Shown: in pieces, positions 36,594-47,250 of the stretch
How positions within the stretch are numbered: the stretch's first letter is position 1
Layout: each line of letters begins with the position of its first letter
Assembly: GCA_029263295.1 (NCBI GenBank)
Contig: JAJCXT010000029.1
Span: 1-64,000, forward strand
Reading direction: 5' to 3'
DNA length: 64,000 nucleotides
Source: Acidobacteriota bacterium
GTDB lineage: Bacteria > Acidobacteriota > UBA890 > WLXD01
Program-made: the position numbers and the translations under genes
The notes under the pieces: generated by a model
Database searches by the model: none
Seen by the model: only the letters and a program-made list of their open reading frames with translations
Told to the model about the DNA's origin: nothing

Positions 36594-36617
36594 GTCGTAG
36601 CCAAAAGGTAGCGTCAC

Positions 36618-36962
36618 ATGTCTGGACCCCAACTGGGCCGTTTCGAAGAGTTGGTGCTGTTCGCCATCGTCTCGCTGGAAAAGGACGCCTATGGTGCAGC
36701 GATTCGCAGAGAGATCGAAGCTCGCACGGGACGCCACGTCTCCACCGGCGCCCTCTACACAGTTCTAGGGCGCCTCGAACAACGCGATCTCGTGCGGTCC
36801 CACGTTGGTTCTCCGCGCGCCGAGCGCGGCGGGCGGAGACGCAAGTACTACGACCTCCTTCCTGCTGGCGCCGAACTGCTCCGACGATCACACGACGAGT
36901 TCCAGCGCATGGCGTCGGGGCTGGCGACGAAGCTGCCGCCGCTTGGCGGGGAATCACTGTGA
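36618..36962 (+). CDS. PadR family transcriptional regulator
   Basis: LGRFEELVLFAIVSLEKDAYGAAIRREIEARTGRHVSTGALYTVLGRLEQRDLV. Confidence 0.9.
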   Translation: MSGPQLGRFEELVLFAIVSLEKDAYGAAIRREIEARTGRHVSTGALYTVLGRLEQRDLVRSHVGSPRAERGGRRRKYYDLLPAGAELLRRSHDEFQRMASGLATKLPPLGGESL

Positions 36963-39706
36963 CCCACCAGCGCAACACCGATAGGCCCGGCGCGCCTGGA
37001 CCGCCTCTCGCCCGGTTTGCCGCCTGGCTGATTCATCGCGGCAAGGCGTCGCGCGAAGCCGAGTTCGTGCTCGGAGACCTACACGAAGATCACCGCCGCA
37101 TCGCCGCCGACCACGGTTCGGCCCGGGCCGCAGCCTGGTACTGGACGCAGGTCGTCGTGACGTGTCTGTCGCGACGCAAGACTTCTGCTTTGGACCTCCC
37201 CGAGAAAGACGAATCCGCCATGATTGAACAGACATTTCGCGACCTGGCAGGCGCACTGCGCTCAGCTCGCACGCGGCCCGGTTTCAGCCTGCTAGTCGTG
37301 CTGACTCTGGCGGTGGGAATCGGCGCCACGACGGCCATCTTCAGCGTCGTCAACGCGGTCGTGCTGCAGGCCTTGCCGTACCCAGAGGCGGACCGGCTGG
37401 CGATCCTTCTCGAGACGCTCAACGAGACCCACGCCAATCGCGTGCCGACGTCGTTCCTGACCTACCAGGACTGGAAGACCGCGGATTCGTTCGACGAGAT
37501 GGCGGTGGTGGCACCGTTCAACACGATGATTCTGACGGGCCCGGACGAGACGCTCAGGCTGCGGGCGAATCTCGCCTCCTCGGCATACTTCGACCTGATG
37601 GGCGTGACGCCTGCGCACGGAAGGTTCTACGGGCCGGAATACGACAACCCGGACAGCGCTGCCGATGTCGTGGTGATCAGTCACGGCCTCTGGCAACGAC
37701 GATTCGGCGAGCGCGAAGACGTGATCGGCGAGCAGGTGAGCCTCAACGGCACCGACTATTCGGTCATCGGTGTGGCGTCAGCGGGATTCGTGGACCTGTA
37801 CTCCGGCGGAACGCCGACCGATATCTGGGTGCCGCTGACGGCGTACAAGCAACTCGGAAGTGCCACCGCGCTCGAGCGGCGCGTCGTTCGCCCGTTTCAG
37901 GCGCTCGGTCGTCTCGCCTCCAGCGTCTCGGTAGAGGCCGCGCAACAGGAAATGGACGGTATCGCCCGCGGCATTCAGGAGGCGAGTCCGGCCGTGATGG
38001 GCACCCAAGGCGTGGCCGTCATACCGATGCGTGAGCAACTGGTGGGCGGTCTCAACGCGCCGCTGCTGACCCTCCTCGTCGGCAGCAGCTTCCTGCTACT
38101 GATGGGCTGCATCAACGTGGCCAGCCTGATGCTCTTCCGTGGCACGGCGCGAGCGCGCGAAATCGCTATCCGTCAGGCGATGGGGGCTACGCGCGGCCGC
38201 CTGGTGCGCCTGTTGGTAACCGAAGCATTGGTGCTCGCGGCAGCCGGTGGCGCGCTGGGCCTCCTCATCGCCGAGGGTGGCGTCGGCATACTACTGAACC
38301 TGAACGCCGTGCCCTTGCCCGCCTACATCGACGTCGGCTTGGATCTCGTCGTGCTCGGCGTCACGGTCGCGGTGATCCTCCTGGCTGGGGTGGGCGTCGG
38401 TCTGTTGCCCGCCCTGCGAACCACCGCGAACGACATCGGCACCGTGCTCACGGAGTCGGACCTGCGCACGGCAGGCCACTCGAGCAGACGGTCGGCGAAC
38501 GTGCTGGTGGTCGCCGAGGTCGCCGTAGCGATGGTGTTGATGGTCGGGTCCGGGCTGATGCTGAGGAGCTTCCAGCACCTGAGCGGTGCCGATCTGGGTT
38601 TCCGCACCGACGACATCATGAGCGTCCGGGTGAACCTCCCCCGGACCGACTACCCCACGGAGGAACTCGTGTTCGGGTTCCGCGAAAGGCTCGTTGAACA
38701 ACTCCGCTCGCATCCGGGCATGGAATTCGCTGCGACCTGGGGACCGGGACTGCCAGGCCAGGCCGGTTCGTACACGACGGCCGTGCCGGAAGGGAAGATC
38801 GTCGAATCTCAACTGGAAGCGGACCTGACCCGATTGCACATGATTACCCCCGGCGCGCTGGCCCGCCTCGACATCCCGCTCCTGGCCGGTCGTCTGCTGA
38901 ACGACACGGACACCATCGGCTCGCAAAGCGTTGCCGTGATCAGCTCGACGCTGGCCGAAACCCTGTGGCCTGGCGAGGACTCCATCGGTCGTCGAATGAA
39001 CAGCGTGATCCCGCCCGACCGCGATCCCGCCGACTACCCGCCGTATGAAGTCGTTGGTGTTGTGGCGGACGCCAGCCTCGGCGGCCGACTGGTAGGCAAC
39101 TTCGGCGTCCCGCCGCTCAACGACATGTACGTGCCGTTTCAGCAGAAGAAGATGCGCAACAACATCTCTTCGTTCGCCGTGCTGACCGGGATGTCGGGCG
39201 ATACCGACGCGGCGATGCAATTGATCCGCGACGCCGTGCGGGAAACCGATCCCAACGTGCCGGTCTTCAACCCGCAGGACCTCGAGACCGCCGCCACAGC
39301 CGAGCTCGTGCTGTCGCGCTTCATCGCCCTGTTGATGGGCATCTTCGGATCGATCTCGCTGCTTCTGGCCGCCATCGGCATCTACGGCATCCTGTCGCAG
39401 TCGGTCGCTGCGCGGACACGCGAGATCGGCGTGCGCAAAGCCCTGGGGGCCGAGTCGTCAGCCACAGCCTGGCTCGTAGTTAGCTACGGCATGCGCCTGT
39501 CCCTGATCGGCGTAGTCGTCGGCCTGGCGCTCGCGGTCGGGTTGTCGCGTTACGTCAGCAGCCTGCTATACGGAATCGCGGGAACAGACCCCGTGACGCT
39601 CGTAGGAACCGTCGCCACTCTTCTGGCTGTGGCGCTGCTTGCCAGCTACGTGCCCACCCGCCGGGCGCTGCGCGTCGATCCGGTCGACTCACTGCGGGCC
39701 GACTGA
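36959..39706 (+). CDS. ADOP-type ABC transporter permease with N-terminal prefix domain
   Basis: GTGA overlap with PadR; prefix LARFAAWLIHRGKASREAEFVLGDLHEDHRR; C-terminal TRRALRVDPVDSLRAD. Confidence 0.9.
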   Translation: MTHQRNTDRPGAPGPPLARFAAWLIHRGKASREAEFVLGDLHEDHRRIAADHGSARAAAWYWTQVVVTCLSRRKTSALDLPEKDESAMIEQTFRDLAGALRSARTRPGFSLLVVLTLAVGIGATTAIFSVVNAVVLQALPYPEADRLAILLETLNETHANRVPTSFLTYQDWKTADSFDEMAVVAPFNTMILTGPDETLRLRANLASSAYFDLMGVTPAHGRFYGPEYDNPDSAADVVVISHGLWQRRFGEREDVIGEQVSLNGTDYSVIGVASAGFVDLYSGGTPTDIWVPLTAYKQLGSATALERRVVRPFQALGRLASSVSVEAAQQEMDGIARGIQEASPAVMGTQGVAVIPMREQLVGGLNAPLLTLLVGSSFLLLMGCINVASLMLFRGTARAREIAIRQAMGATRGRLVRLLVTEALVLAAAGGALGLLIAEGGVGILLNLNAVPLPAYIDVGLDLVVLGVTVAVILLAGVGVGLLPALRTTANDIGTVLTESDLRTAGHSSRRSANVLVVAEVAVAMVLMVGSGLMLRSFQHLSGADLGFRTDDIMSVRVNLPRTDYPTEELVFGFRERLVEQLRSHPGMEFAATWGPGLPGQAGSYTTAVPEGKIVESQLEADLTRLHMITPGALARLDIPLLAGRLLNDTDTIGSQSVAVISSTLAETLWPGEDSIGRRMNSVIPPDRDPADYPPYEVVGVVADASLGGRLVGNFGVPPLNDMYVPFQQKKMRNNISSFAVLTGMSGDTDAAMQLIRDAVRETDPNVPVFNPQDLETAATAELVLSRFIALLMGIFGSISLLLAAIGIYGILSQSVAARTREIGVRKALGAESSATAWLVVSYGMRLSLIGVVVGLALAVGLSRYVSSLLYGIAGTDPVTLVGTVATLLAVALLASYVPTRRALRVDPVDSLRAD

Positions 39707-39806
39707 CCCTACCGGCTGATAACTCGACGCCGGCGGCGCTGGCGCAGGACGAGGTCGCGGAGATAGTCTGACGGGCGTTCCGTCGGCTGATCTACGAGGC
39801 CCCTCG

Positions 39807-41087
39807 ATGAAGAACCCCGCTGCTGCCATCGTCCTGACCGTGAGTCTGGCCGCCACCATCCCAGCCACGGCGCAGGATTCCCTGCGCGTCCTTCATTGCG
39901 GCGCGCTGATCGACGGCGTGAGCGAGAGCGTCGCGGCGGATGTCTTCGTGGTGGTGGAAGGTGACCGTATCGTGTCGGTCGCGGACTCCGCGCCTGAAGG
40001 GGCGGAGGTTGTCGATCTGAGCGACGCCACCTGTTTGCCGGGCATGGTCGATGCTCACTCGCACCCACTGATCCAGACGGACAGCTACCAGATCGATCAT
40101 CTGCGTGACTCCTCGGCGACCAAGGCGCTCAAAGGGCTCGCCGCGGTGCAGGCGAATCTGCACGAGGGCTGGACCACGCTCCGCATCGCGGGTGACGCCG
40201 ACGTCTACTACGCGCATCTGGACATCGGCAGAGCGATCGACGCCGGCACCTTCCTCGGCCCGCGCATCACCGGCGCCGGGCACTACATGTCGGTAACCGG
40301 GGGCGGTGGCGACATGAGCCAGATCGCGCCCGAGCAGTACGTGGTCGCAGATGGCCTCGTGGTCGACGGCGTGGCGGAGGTGCAGAAGGCCGTGCGTGAG
40401 GAGATCAAGTACGGCAGCGACTGGATCAAGCTGCTGGTGACGGGCGCGTTCATGTCGACCAGCGACAGCCCTCAGAACGTGCAATTCAGCCCTGAAGAGC
40501 TGCAGGCTGCGGTCGACGAGGCATCGCGCCGCAACCGTCCCGTGATGGCCCACGCGCACGCCACCGCTGGCATCAAGATGGCCATCGCGGCCGGCGTGCG
40601 CTCGATCGAGCACGGCACCTTCATGGATGCCGAGGCGATGGACATGATGCTCGCCGCGGACATCTGGTGGGTGCCCACGGTCTACATCGGGCGCTACTAC
40701 CTCGAAGAAGGCTCAGATGCGGAGGACCTCGAGAAGATGATCGAGCTATCGCGCCTCTACCAGGTGGACTCCGAGGAGCGCATCAGCGAGGGCATCCGAC
40801 GGGGAGTGAAGATCGCGATCGGGTCCGACTTCGGTGGCTATCTTCAGAAACGTAACGTTCGCGAGGTCGAGATGATGGTCGAACTGGGCATGACGCCCAT
40901 GCAGGCGATCCAGGCCGCCACCATCGTCGGCGCCGAATTGCTCGGCTGGGAAGACCGGATCGGCAGCATCGAAAATGGCAAACTGGCAGACATCATTGCC
41001 GTCGGTGGCGATCCTCTGACGGACATCCAGGCACTGCGCAACGTGCGCTTCGTGATGGTGGGTGGCCAGGTCGCACGCGGGCACTGA
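39807..41087 (+). CDS. Secreted amidohydrolase family protein
   Basis: CLPGMVDAHSHPLI; VMAHAHATAGIKMAIAAGVRSIEHGTFMD; IAIGSDFGG. Confidence 0.87.
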   Translation: MKNPAAAIVLTVSLAATIPATAQDSLRVLHCGALIDGVSESVAADVFVVVEGDRIVSVADSAPEGAEVVDLSDATCLPGMVDAHSHPLIQTDSYQIDHLRDSSATKALKGLAAVQANLHEGWTTLRIAGDADVYYAHLDIGRAIDAGTFLGPRITGAGHYMSVTGGGGDMSQIAPEQYVVADGLVVDGVAEVQKAVREEIKYGSDWIKLLVTGAFMSTSDSPQNVQFSPEELQAAVDEASRRNRPVMAHAHATAGIKMAIAAGVRSIEHGTFMDAEAMDMMLAADIWWVPTVYIGRYYLEEGSDAEDLEKMIELSRLYQVDSEERISEGIRRGVKIAIGSDFGGYLQKRNVREVEMMVELGMTPMQAIQAATIVGAELLGWEDRIGSIENGKLADIIAVGGDPLTDIQALRNVRFVMVGGQVARGH

Positions 41088-41152
41088 TCTACCAATAGGA
41101 TCCAGGGGTCAGTTAGGGCCCTTTTCGAGATGGTGTCGTCATTCGCGAGTCT

Positions 41153-43519
41153 ATGGTGGGGAAAGGGCCGGGTGCGAGTGCGCTCTGGCCTGCGTGGATC
41201 CTGCGCCACGGACGCGTCATCTTCGCGCTGCTGACGGTCATCAGCCTCGCCGCGGTGCCTCTCGCGGTCCAGATCCGCTTCGACTTCAACTTCCAGGAGT
41301 ACTTCCCGGAGAGTGACCCCGTGCGCGACGACTACCGTCGCCTGGTGGCCGACTTCCCGGCGGAGGAGTCGGAGTTCATCGTCCTGATCCAGGACGATGA
41401 CGTGTTCACCCGCGGTGGCGCTCAGGCTCTTGTCGCCCTGACCGGCGCACTCGAACAGGCCGAGTGGTTCGCCCAGGTCACAAGCCCGATGAACCTGCCG
41501 CCAAGCGTCTTCGGCACTTTCCGCGACACCTACCGGCTCATGCTCGCCGATGGACCGGCGACCGACGCCGACTACGCCGAGCTCCGCGAACGCATGACAG
41601 GCCATCCGCTGCTGCGAGCGAACCTCGTCGACGACCAAGGCAACGTCGTGGTGCTCCGCGCCGTCCTGAAACCCGAGTACGTCACCGACGGTGGGCGCGA
41701 GGGGGCCCGGCGCTACCTGGTGGATCTTCTGCCGGAGTACGAAGCTCAGTTCGACGAGGTCATCTACACCGGCTTCTCCGGCGTCCGGGCCGACTTCGCC
41801 CGCGTGATGCAACGTGAGCAGCAGATCCTGTTCCCGGTTGTGGTGGTGGCGCTACTGCTCGTACTGGTGTTCTTCCTCGGCTGTTCCTGGCTGGTGATGC
41901 TGCCGCTGCTCACCTCCACCGCCGCGCTCACCTGGACGCTGGCAATCATGGTGCTGCAGGACACGCCGTTCACGATTCTCTCGACCGGCACGCCGATTCT
42001 GCTGCTGATCCTCGGTATCTCCGACTCGCTGCACATCTTCTACCGCTACCGTGCGGCAGTCACCGACGGAATGGCGCAAGACGATGCGGTGATCGTCACC
42101 TTCACCGAACTCGGGCGGGCGTGCCTCTTCACCAGCCTCACCACCGCAGTGGGCTTCATCGCCCTGACGGCCACCAACCTGCCCGTGCTGAGCGATTTCG
42201 GCCTCTACACCGGTCTCGGGATCGTGCTCAACTACGTGGTGATGATGACGGCGCTGCCGATCATGCTGGCGAGCCCTCTGGCACGGGGAGTCACTCCCTG
42301 CGGCGCGGCGCTGGCTTTCGAGCTGCACCTGCCGGCGAGCCTGGTGGAGATCTCGCGACACCCGCGCGTCTGGGTGCCGATCTTCGTGCTCGGCGTGGCG
42401 CTGCCCTCGGTCGGCATCATCAACCTGCACGAGGACACACGCGTTCACCAGGGCCTGGCGCAACGCAACTGGCTCGACCACAAGATTCGCCGGGCCGAAG
42501 ACATGGTCGGCGGTTTGCTCCCCTTTGGTGTGGTCCTCCAACTCGACGAAGATGCCTCGCTGACCTCGCGCGCCACGTTGGCCGAAGTGGAGGCAATTCA
42601 GCGCTACCTCGAGCGCCAGAACGACGTGGTCGGCTCGGCTGCTTCCGTGTTCGATCTGGCCAAGTTCACCCACTACATCGACCAGGAGAAGCTCAAGGCC
42701 AGTCCGATGTTCGTCGACCTCGGCGATCTCGACGAAAGTCCGGCCGACTGGGACGCGGAGTGGCTCGATGTAGTCGGCGGCAGGCTGAGCGCGCGACTGA
42801 TCGAGCTGCGTGATGAGGAGCCGTTACTGGTGGATGGCGTGATGAACTTCGACACCCACCGGCTGCTGATTCGCTGTCGGCTCTACGATGTGAGTTCGTC
42901 CCGCCTGCGCGCGTTCTTCGGCGAACTCGACACGTTCCTCCAGCGCCGCCGCGACGATGGAATGCCCTTCGCATGGACCATGGCGGGCCTCCCGAATCTC
43001 TCGCTAAGCCTGTCGGAGCGGGTCATCAGGTACATGCTGGGCACCTTCGGGCTATCGCTACTGGTGATCCTGACCGGCTTCGCGGTCGCCTTCCGCTGCC
43101 CGCGCATGGCGTCCATCAGCCTGCTGCCCAACGTCATCCCGCTGTTCATCATCCTGGGCTTCCTCGGCTGGCTCGGGATTCCGCTGCAGCCCTCGATCAT
43201 CATCATCTTCAGCATCGTCTACGGCATCGCGGTGAACGACACGATCCACTTCATCGCGCGCTTCGCGTTCGAGCGGCACGGGCAGTCGACTGGCGGCGCG
43301 ACCGAGGCCGCCCTGGCCGCGACTACCGCGCCCATGGTGGCCAGCTCCGCGGTATTGGTAGTCGGATTCGCGGTGCTGACTTTCTCGGAGTTCCTCGGCC
43401 TCGCCTACCTCGGCCTGCTGCTCGGCCTCGGCATCTTCGCAGCCCTGATTGCCGACCTCCTGTTGCTCCCCCTGGCGCTCAAACGCTGGGTCCCGCCACC
43501 GCGTGACACGCGGTTGTAG
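41153..43519 (+). CDS. MMPL/RND-superfamily exporter
   Basis: ILGISDSLHIFYRYR and VYGIAVNDTIHFIARFAFERHG motifs; 12-TM pattern. Confidence 0.88.
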   Translation: MVGKGPGASALWPAWILRHGRVIFALLTVISLAAVPLAVQIRFDFNFQEYFPESDPVRDDYRRLVADFPAEESEFIVLIQDDDVFTRGGAQALVALTGALEQAEWFAQVTSPMNLPPSVFGTFRDTYRLMLADGPATDADYAELRERMTGHPLLRANLVDDQGNVVVLRAVLKPEYVTDGGREGARRYLVDLLPEYEAQFDEVIYTGFSGVRADFARVMQREQQILFPVVVVALLLVLVFFLGCSWLVMLPLLTSTAALTWTLAIMVLQDTPFTILSTGTPILLLILGISDSLHIFYRYRAAVTDGMAQDDAVIVTFTELGRACLFTSLTTAVGFIALTATNLPVLSDFGLYTGLGIVLNYVVMMTALPIMLASPLARGVTPCGAALAFELHLPASLVEISRHPRVWVPIFVLGVALPSVGIINLHEDTRVHQGLAQRNWLDHKIRRAEDMVGGLLPFGVVLQLDEDASLTSRATLAEVEAIQRYLERQNDVVGSAASVFDLAKFTHYIDQEKLKASPMFVDLGDLDESPADWDAEWLDVVGGRLSARLIELRDEEPLLVDGVMNFDTHRLLIRCRLYDVSSSRLRAFFGELDTFLQRRRDDGMPFAWTMAGLPNLSLSLSERVIRYMLGTFGLSLLVILTGFAVAFRCPRMASISLLPNVIPLFIILGFLGWLGIPLQPSIIIIFSIVYGIAVNDTIHFIARFAFERHGQSTGGATEAALAATTAPMVASSAVLVVGFAVLTFSEFLGLAYLGLLLGLGIFAALIADLLLLPLALKRWVPPPRDTRL

Positions 43520-43605
43520 TTGCCGGACGATCGGCAGAGAATCCGGCGGACTGTTCCCCTTCCAACGGATCGCCCCAAAGGCGGGCGGTCAGAGGAGTCC
43601 GTTCG

Positions 43606-44037
43606 ATGCTCAGCGAGTTCAAGAAATTTGCGCTCAAAGGCAACATGCTCGACATGGCGGTGGGCATCGTTGTCGGCGCTGCTTTCGCGACTATCATCGG
43701 CTCCCTCGTCGGCGACGTCATCATGCCGGTCGTGGGCCTCCTCGTCGGCGGCGTCGACTTCTCCGAGATGTACGTCGTCCTCAGGGAGGGCTCCGCCGCT
43801 GGCCCCTACCTGACCCTGGCTGCCGCCAAGGAAGCCGGCGCCGTGACGATGAACTGGGGCCTGTTCGTTAACGCGATCATCAACTTCCTGATCGTGGCCT
43901 TCGCGCTATTCATGGTGATCCGCGGTTTCAACAAGATGAAGCAGCAAGAGGAAGAGAAACCCGCCGCGCCGCCGGCGCCCTCGAACGAAGAGGTGCTGCT
44001 CACCGAGATTCGCGACTCCCTGAGGGCCCGCGACTGA
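43606..44037 (+). CDS. mscL: Large-conductance mechanosensitive channel
   Basis: EFKKFALKGNMLDMAVGIVVGAAFATIIGSLVGDVIMPVVGLLVGGVDF. Confidence 0.96.
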   Translation: MLSEFKKFALKGNMLDMAVGIVVGAAFATIIGSLVGDVIMPVVGLLVGGVDFSEMYVVLREGSAAGPYLTLAAAKEAGAVTMNWGLFVNAIINFLIVAFALFMVIRGFNKMKQQEEEKPAAPPAPSNEEVLLTEIRDSLRARD

Positions 44038-44137
44038 CGCAGACTGCTGGGGTCTTAGCCCTCTCGGCGTACTTAGTCATGTCCTGATGGCGATCAACCG
44101 CGCACCGGCTCGCCAGCGCGACTTCTACCTGCCGGCG

Positions 44138-46771
44138 CTACTCGCCGCGCAGTGTCACGAGAGGATCGACCCGCGTTGCCTGTGACGCCGGCACCAGGCT
44201 CGCGGCAATGGCCACCATCGCCAAGAGCGCGGCCACCAGCGAGTAGGTGATCGGGTCGAGCGGATTGACGCCGTACAGCTGGCTAGCGAGCAGATTGCCC
44301 AGAGCCGCCGATCCGGCGAAGCCGATGGCTGCTCCCAGGCCAGCGAGCACGATGCCGTGCCGCAGGACCATCCGCATCACGTCGCCCGGACTGGCGCCCA
44401 TCGCCAGACGCACTCCGATCTCATGCTTGCGCTGCGTGACGCTGTACGACACCAGGCCATAGATGCCGGTGGCCGACAGCAACAGAGCAATCCCGCCGAA
44501 GATCCACAGAAGCGTGGTGAAGAACCGCGCCTGCCAGATGGACTCGTCAACGGCTTGGCGCATGGTCATGACGTCGTAGAGGGCCTGGTTCGGATCGAGA
44601 TCGCGGATCTCGGCCTGCGCCGATGCCATCAGACTGGTCGCGCCACCGCTGCCACGAACCACCCAGGTCATGCGGCCGTAGAACTCGGACCAGCGCTCAT
44701 AGGGGTAGAAGATCTCCGCTTCTGTCTCATCGGTGACGTCACGCTGTTTCGTGCTCTCCGTCACGCCGACAACTTCGATCCAGGTGTCTTCCATGTAACC
44801 GAAACGAAAACGCTTGCCAATCGGGTCGGCGCCGGGCCAGAAGCGATCGGCGAAGACGTCGTTCACGAGGGCCACCTCCGGTGCCTCCTCGGCGCCATCG
44901 CCAGCGACCAGGCCGCGACCTCGCAGCACCGCGATACCGGCCGCCTCTGTGTACCCGGCAGTAACTGCGTGAATGAACCCACTCGGTTCGGCGTCGTCAT
45001 CCGCGGGCACGACCCCTTCCACGATGAAGCTCGAGATATTCCAGCCGCCACGCAGAGGCGGCTGGGTGATTCCACCGACCGCGAGCACACCCGGAAGGGC
45101 CAGCAGCCGCTCCTTCGCCTCGCGATAGAACGCGAGACGCTCAGCCCCGCTGCCATAGTTGGCGTCGGCGAAGGAGGTCGTCATGATGAACGCCGAATCG
45201 TCGTAACCCGTCTCGGCGCCAGCAATCTCCAGGAAGCTGCGAATCATCAACCCGGCACCCACCAGCAGGACGATCGCGAGAGCGACCTCGGCCACGACGA
45301 TGGTGGAACGGGTGCGCTGCTTGCGAGCCGTGGCCGAGCCCTGAGCGGACGCTTCCTTGAGCGAGACGTTCAGGCTGGCGCGGCTCGCCTTCAACGCGGG
45401 AGCCAGGCCGAACACCAGCGTGGCGAAGATCGAGACACCCGCGGCATAGGTGACGACGCGCCAATCCACCGTAAACACGACCCACTCGGGCATCGGCACC
45501 GGGATCATCGCGGTCAACGAACCCACTCCCCACACACCCAGGCCCAGGCCCATGAGCGCACCGCCAAGCGACAGCAACGCGCTCTCTGTGAACATCTGCC
45601 GGACGAGACGCAGGGCATTGGCCCCCATCGCGGCGCGCACGGCGATCTCCCTCTCACGAACCGCAGCCCGCGCCAGCAGGAGATTGGCGACGTTGGCGCA
45701 CACGATCAGCAAGACGAACCCGACGGCGCCCAGCAACAGTGCCATCGGGCCCCGGATGCTACCGGCGCGCGATTCATACAGGCCGATCAAGCGAACGCCA
45801 ACACCGGCGTTGGTGGCATCGAACTCTGTGGCGAGTGCCGCCGCCAGCGTCGAAGCCTCCTCTTGCGCCTGGGCAATGCTGCTTGCCGGCGCGAGTCGGG
45901 CGATGACGTTCGCCCAGCGGCTGCCACGTCGCTGGCTGTCGGGATCGAGCCGCAACGTCACCCAGAGGTTGGCTTCGTCCGGATAGCCGCCCCCCGTGGG
46001 CATCACGCCGATAACGGTGAACGGTTCCGCGTCAATGGTCACCGTGCTGCCAACGATGTCGGTGGCTGCACCAAAACTATTTCGCCACAGCGACTCCCCT
46101 AAGACCACAACGCTGGCTGCACCCTGCAGATCCTCCCCTGGGCGAAACGTGCGACCGAGCAGCGGCTGGACGCCCAAGACGTCGAAGAGCGACGCGGTCA
46201 CCTGTGCACCCTGTACGTAGACGGTCTCCTCGGCTCCACCGAGATTGAAGGGCTCGCGATCCACCGCAGCGAAATTGGCGATGAGTTCGCTCGACCGCGC
46301 TAGGTCCACGTAGTCCGGAAACGACATGTGAGCCACGCGCCCAGACGACTCATCGAGGCTTCGCACCCGCACGAGTTGCTCCCCATCCGGGTACGGATAC
46401 GGATGAAGCAACATCGCGTTGGCCAGACTGAAGACCGCGATGTTCGCGCCGATCCCGATGGCAAGGGTGGAAATGGCGATCGCGGTGAATGCTGGCGCCT
46501 TGAGCAAGGAACGCATAGCGAAACGAAGATCCTGGGCGAGCACGTCAGTCCTCCAGTCCTTTCGCCGTAACCAAACGGCGTGTTGAACCGATCCGAGGGA
46601 GCGACGAACCAGGTCGGTGCGGTTTTCTCTTCGAGGGTGTTGGCGAGAACGAGAGTCCGAGCCGCTGTGCCACAGCTCGGATGTCCACTCGCGGCGCCAG
46701 TCGGCCCGGAGCCAGCGCGGAACGATCCAGCTCGACAGGCCGACGATCAGTAGTGAGAGGCGGTACTTCAC
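44138..46771 (-). CDS. ADOP-type ABC transporter permease with N-terminal prefix domain
   Basis: MRSLLKAPAFTAIAISTLAIGIGANIAVFSLANAML; C-terminal SQATRVDPLVTLRGE. Confidence 0.9.
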   Translation of the reverse strand: MKYRLSLLIVGLSSWIVPRWLRADWRREWTSELWHSGSDSRSRQHPRRENRTDLVRRSLGSVQHAVWLRRKDWRTDVLAQDLRFAMRSLLKAPAFTAIAISTLAIGIGANIAVFSLANAMLLHPYPYPDGEQLVRVRSLDESSGRVAHMSFPDYVDLARSSELIANFAAVDREPFNLGGAEETVYVQGAQVTASLFDVLGVQPLLGRTFRPGEDLQGAASVVVLGESLWRNSFGAATDIVGSTVTIDAEPFTVIGVMPTGGGYPDEANLWVTLRLDPDSQRRGSRWANVIARLAPASSIAQAQEEASTLAAALATEFDATNAGVGVRLIGLYESRAGSIRGPMALLLGAVGFVLLIVCANVANLLLARAAVREREIAVRAAMGANALRLVRQMFTESALLSLGGALMGLGLGVWGVGSLTAMIPVPMPEWVVFTVDWRVVTYAAGVSIFATLVFGLAPALKASRASLNVSLKEASAQGSATARKQRTRSTIVVAEVALAIVLLVGAGLMIRSFLEIAGAETGYDDSAFIMTTSFADANYGSGAERLAFYREAKERLLALPGVLAVGGITQPPLRGGWNISSFIVEGVVPADDDAEPSGFIHAVTAGYTEAAGIAVLRGRGLVAGDGAEEAPEVALVNDVFADRFWPGADPIGKRFRFGYMEDTWIEVVGVTESTKQRDVTDETEAEIFYPYERWSEFYGRMTWVVRGSGGATSLMASAQAEIRDLDPNQALYDVMTMRQAVDESIWQARFFTTLLWIFGGIALLLSATGIYGLVSYSVTQRKHEIGVRLAMGASPGDVMRMVLRHGIVLAGLGAAIGFAGSAALGNLLASQLYGVNPLDPITYSLVAALLAMVAIAASLVPASQATRVDPLVTLRGE

Positions 46772-46776
46772 GGGCC

Positions 46777-47112
46777 CTAGCCCTCCACCTTCACGGCGTC
46801 GCCGTCGGCGATGTCAGCCGCCGACAGGTCGGTGAGAGCGCGCATGCGCTGCAGTTCACCTTTCAGCCGCTCCTTCCCGCGAACTGTGACCTCGTAATAG
46901 CGGCGCGGCGGGCGCTTCTTACCGTGGGCGATCTCCTGGTCCTCCCAGCGTGATCGCGCGAGGCCACTCTCGTCGAGGCGGCCAAGGATCGGATACACCG
47001 TGCCGCTCGGCAGGTCCGTGGCGTCCATGATGTCGAAGCCGTAGCGATAACCCCGGGCAATGGCCTGCAGGACACTCAATGTGGCAAACGTCATCGTCTC
47101 TCGGCGACCCAT
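46777..47112 (-). CDS. PadR family transcriptional regulator
   Basis: MTFATLSVLQAIARGYRYGFDIMDATDLPSGTVYPILGRLDESGLARSRWED. Confidence 0.9.
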   Translation of the reverse strand: MGRRETMTFATLSVLQAIARGYRYGFDIMDATDLPSGTVYPILGRLDESGLARSRWEDQEIAHGKKRPPRRYYEVTVRGKERLKGELQRMRALTDLSAADIADGDAVKVEG

Positions 47113-47135
47113 TTTGATCCTCTCATTCGTTTGAT

Positions 47136-47162
47136 ACCTATGTAGAGCCAACACCTATATAG
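47136..47162. promoter_or_regulatory. Tandem near-palindromic boxes upstream of PadR
   Basis: ACCTATGTAG and ACCTATATAG with 17-nt start-to-start spacing; core CTATATAG is palindromic. Confidence 0.5.
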
Positions 47163-47250
47163 CAGAACAATCTAGCGAAGGTCAAGGAACGATCCGCTAC
47201 CCTCTCGGTATCCATCGCTCGGAACCGCTGACCGAAGACCGTGAGGGACT

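Noticed and set aside
44357-46102. 581-aa plus-strand ORF antisense to the ADOP permease
   Set aside because: Composition is a GC-rich shadow frame (His/Arg/Gln/Gly-rich, no family features); the minus-strand ADOP is clearly the real gene.
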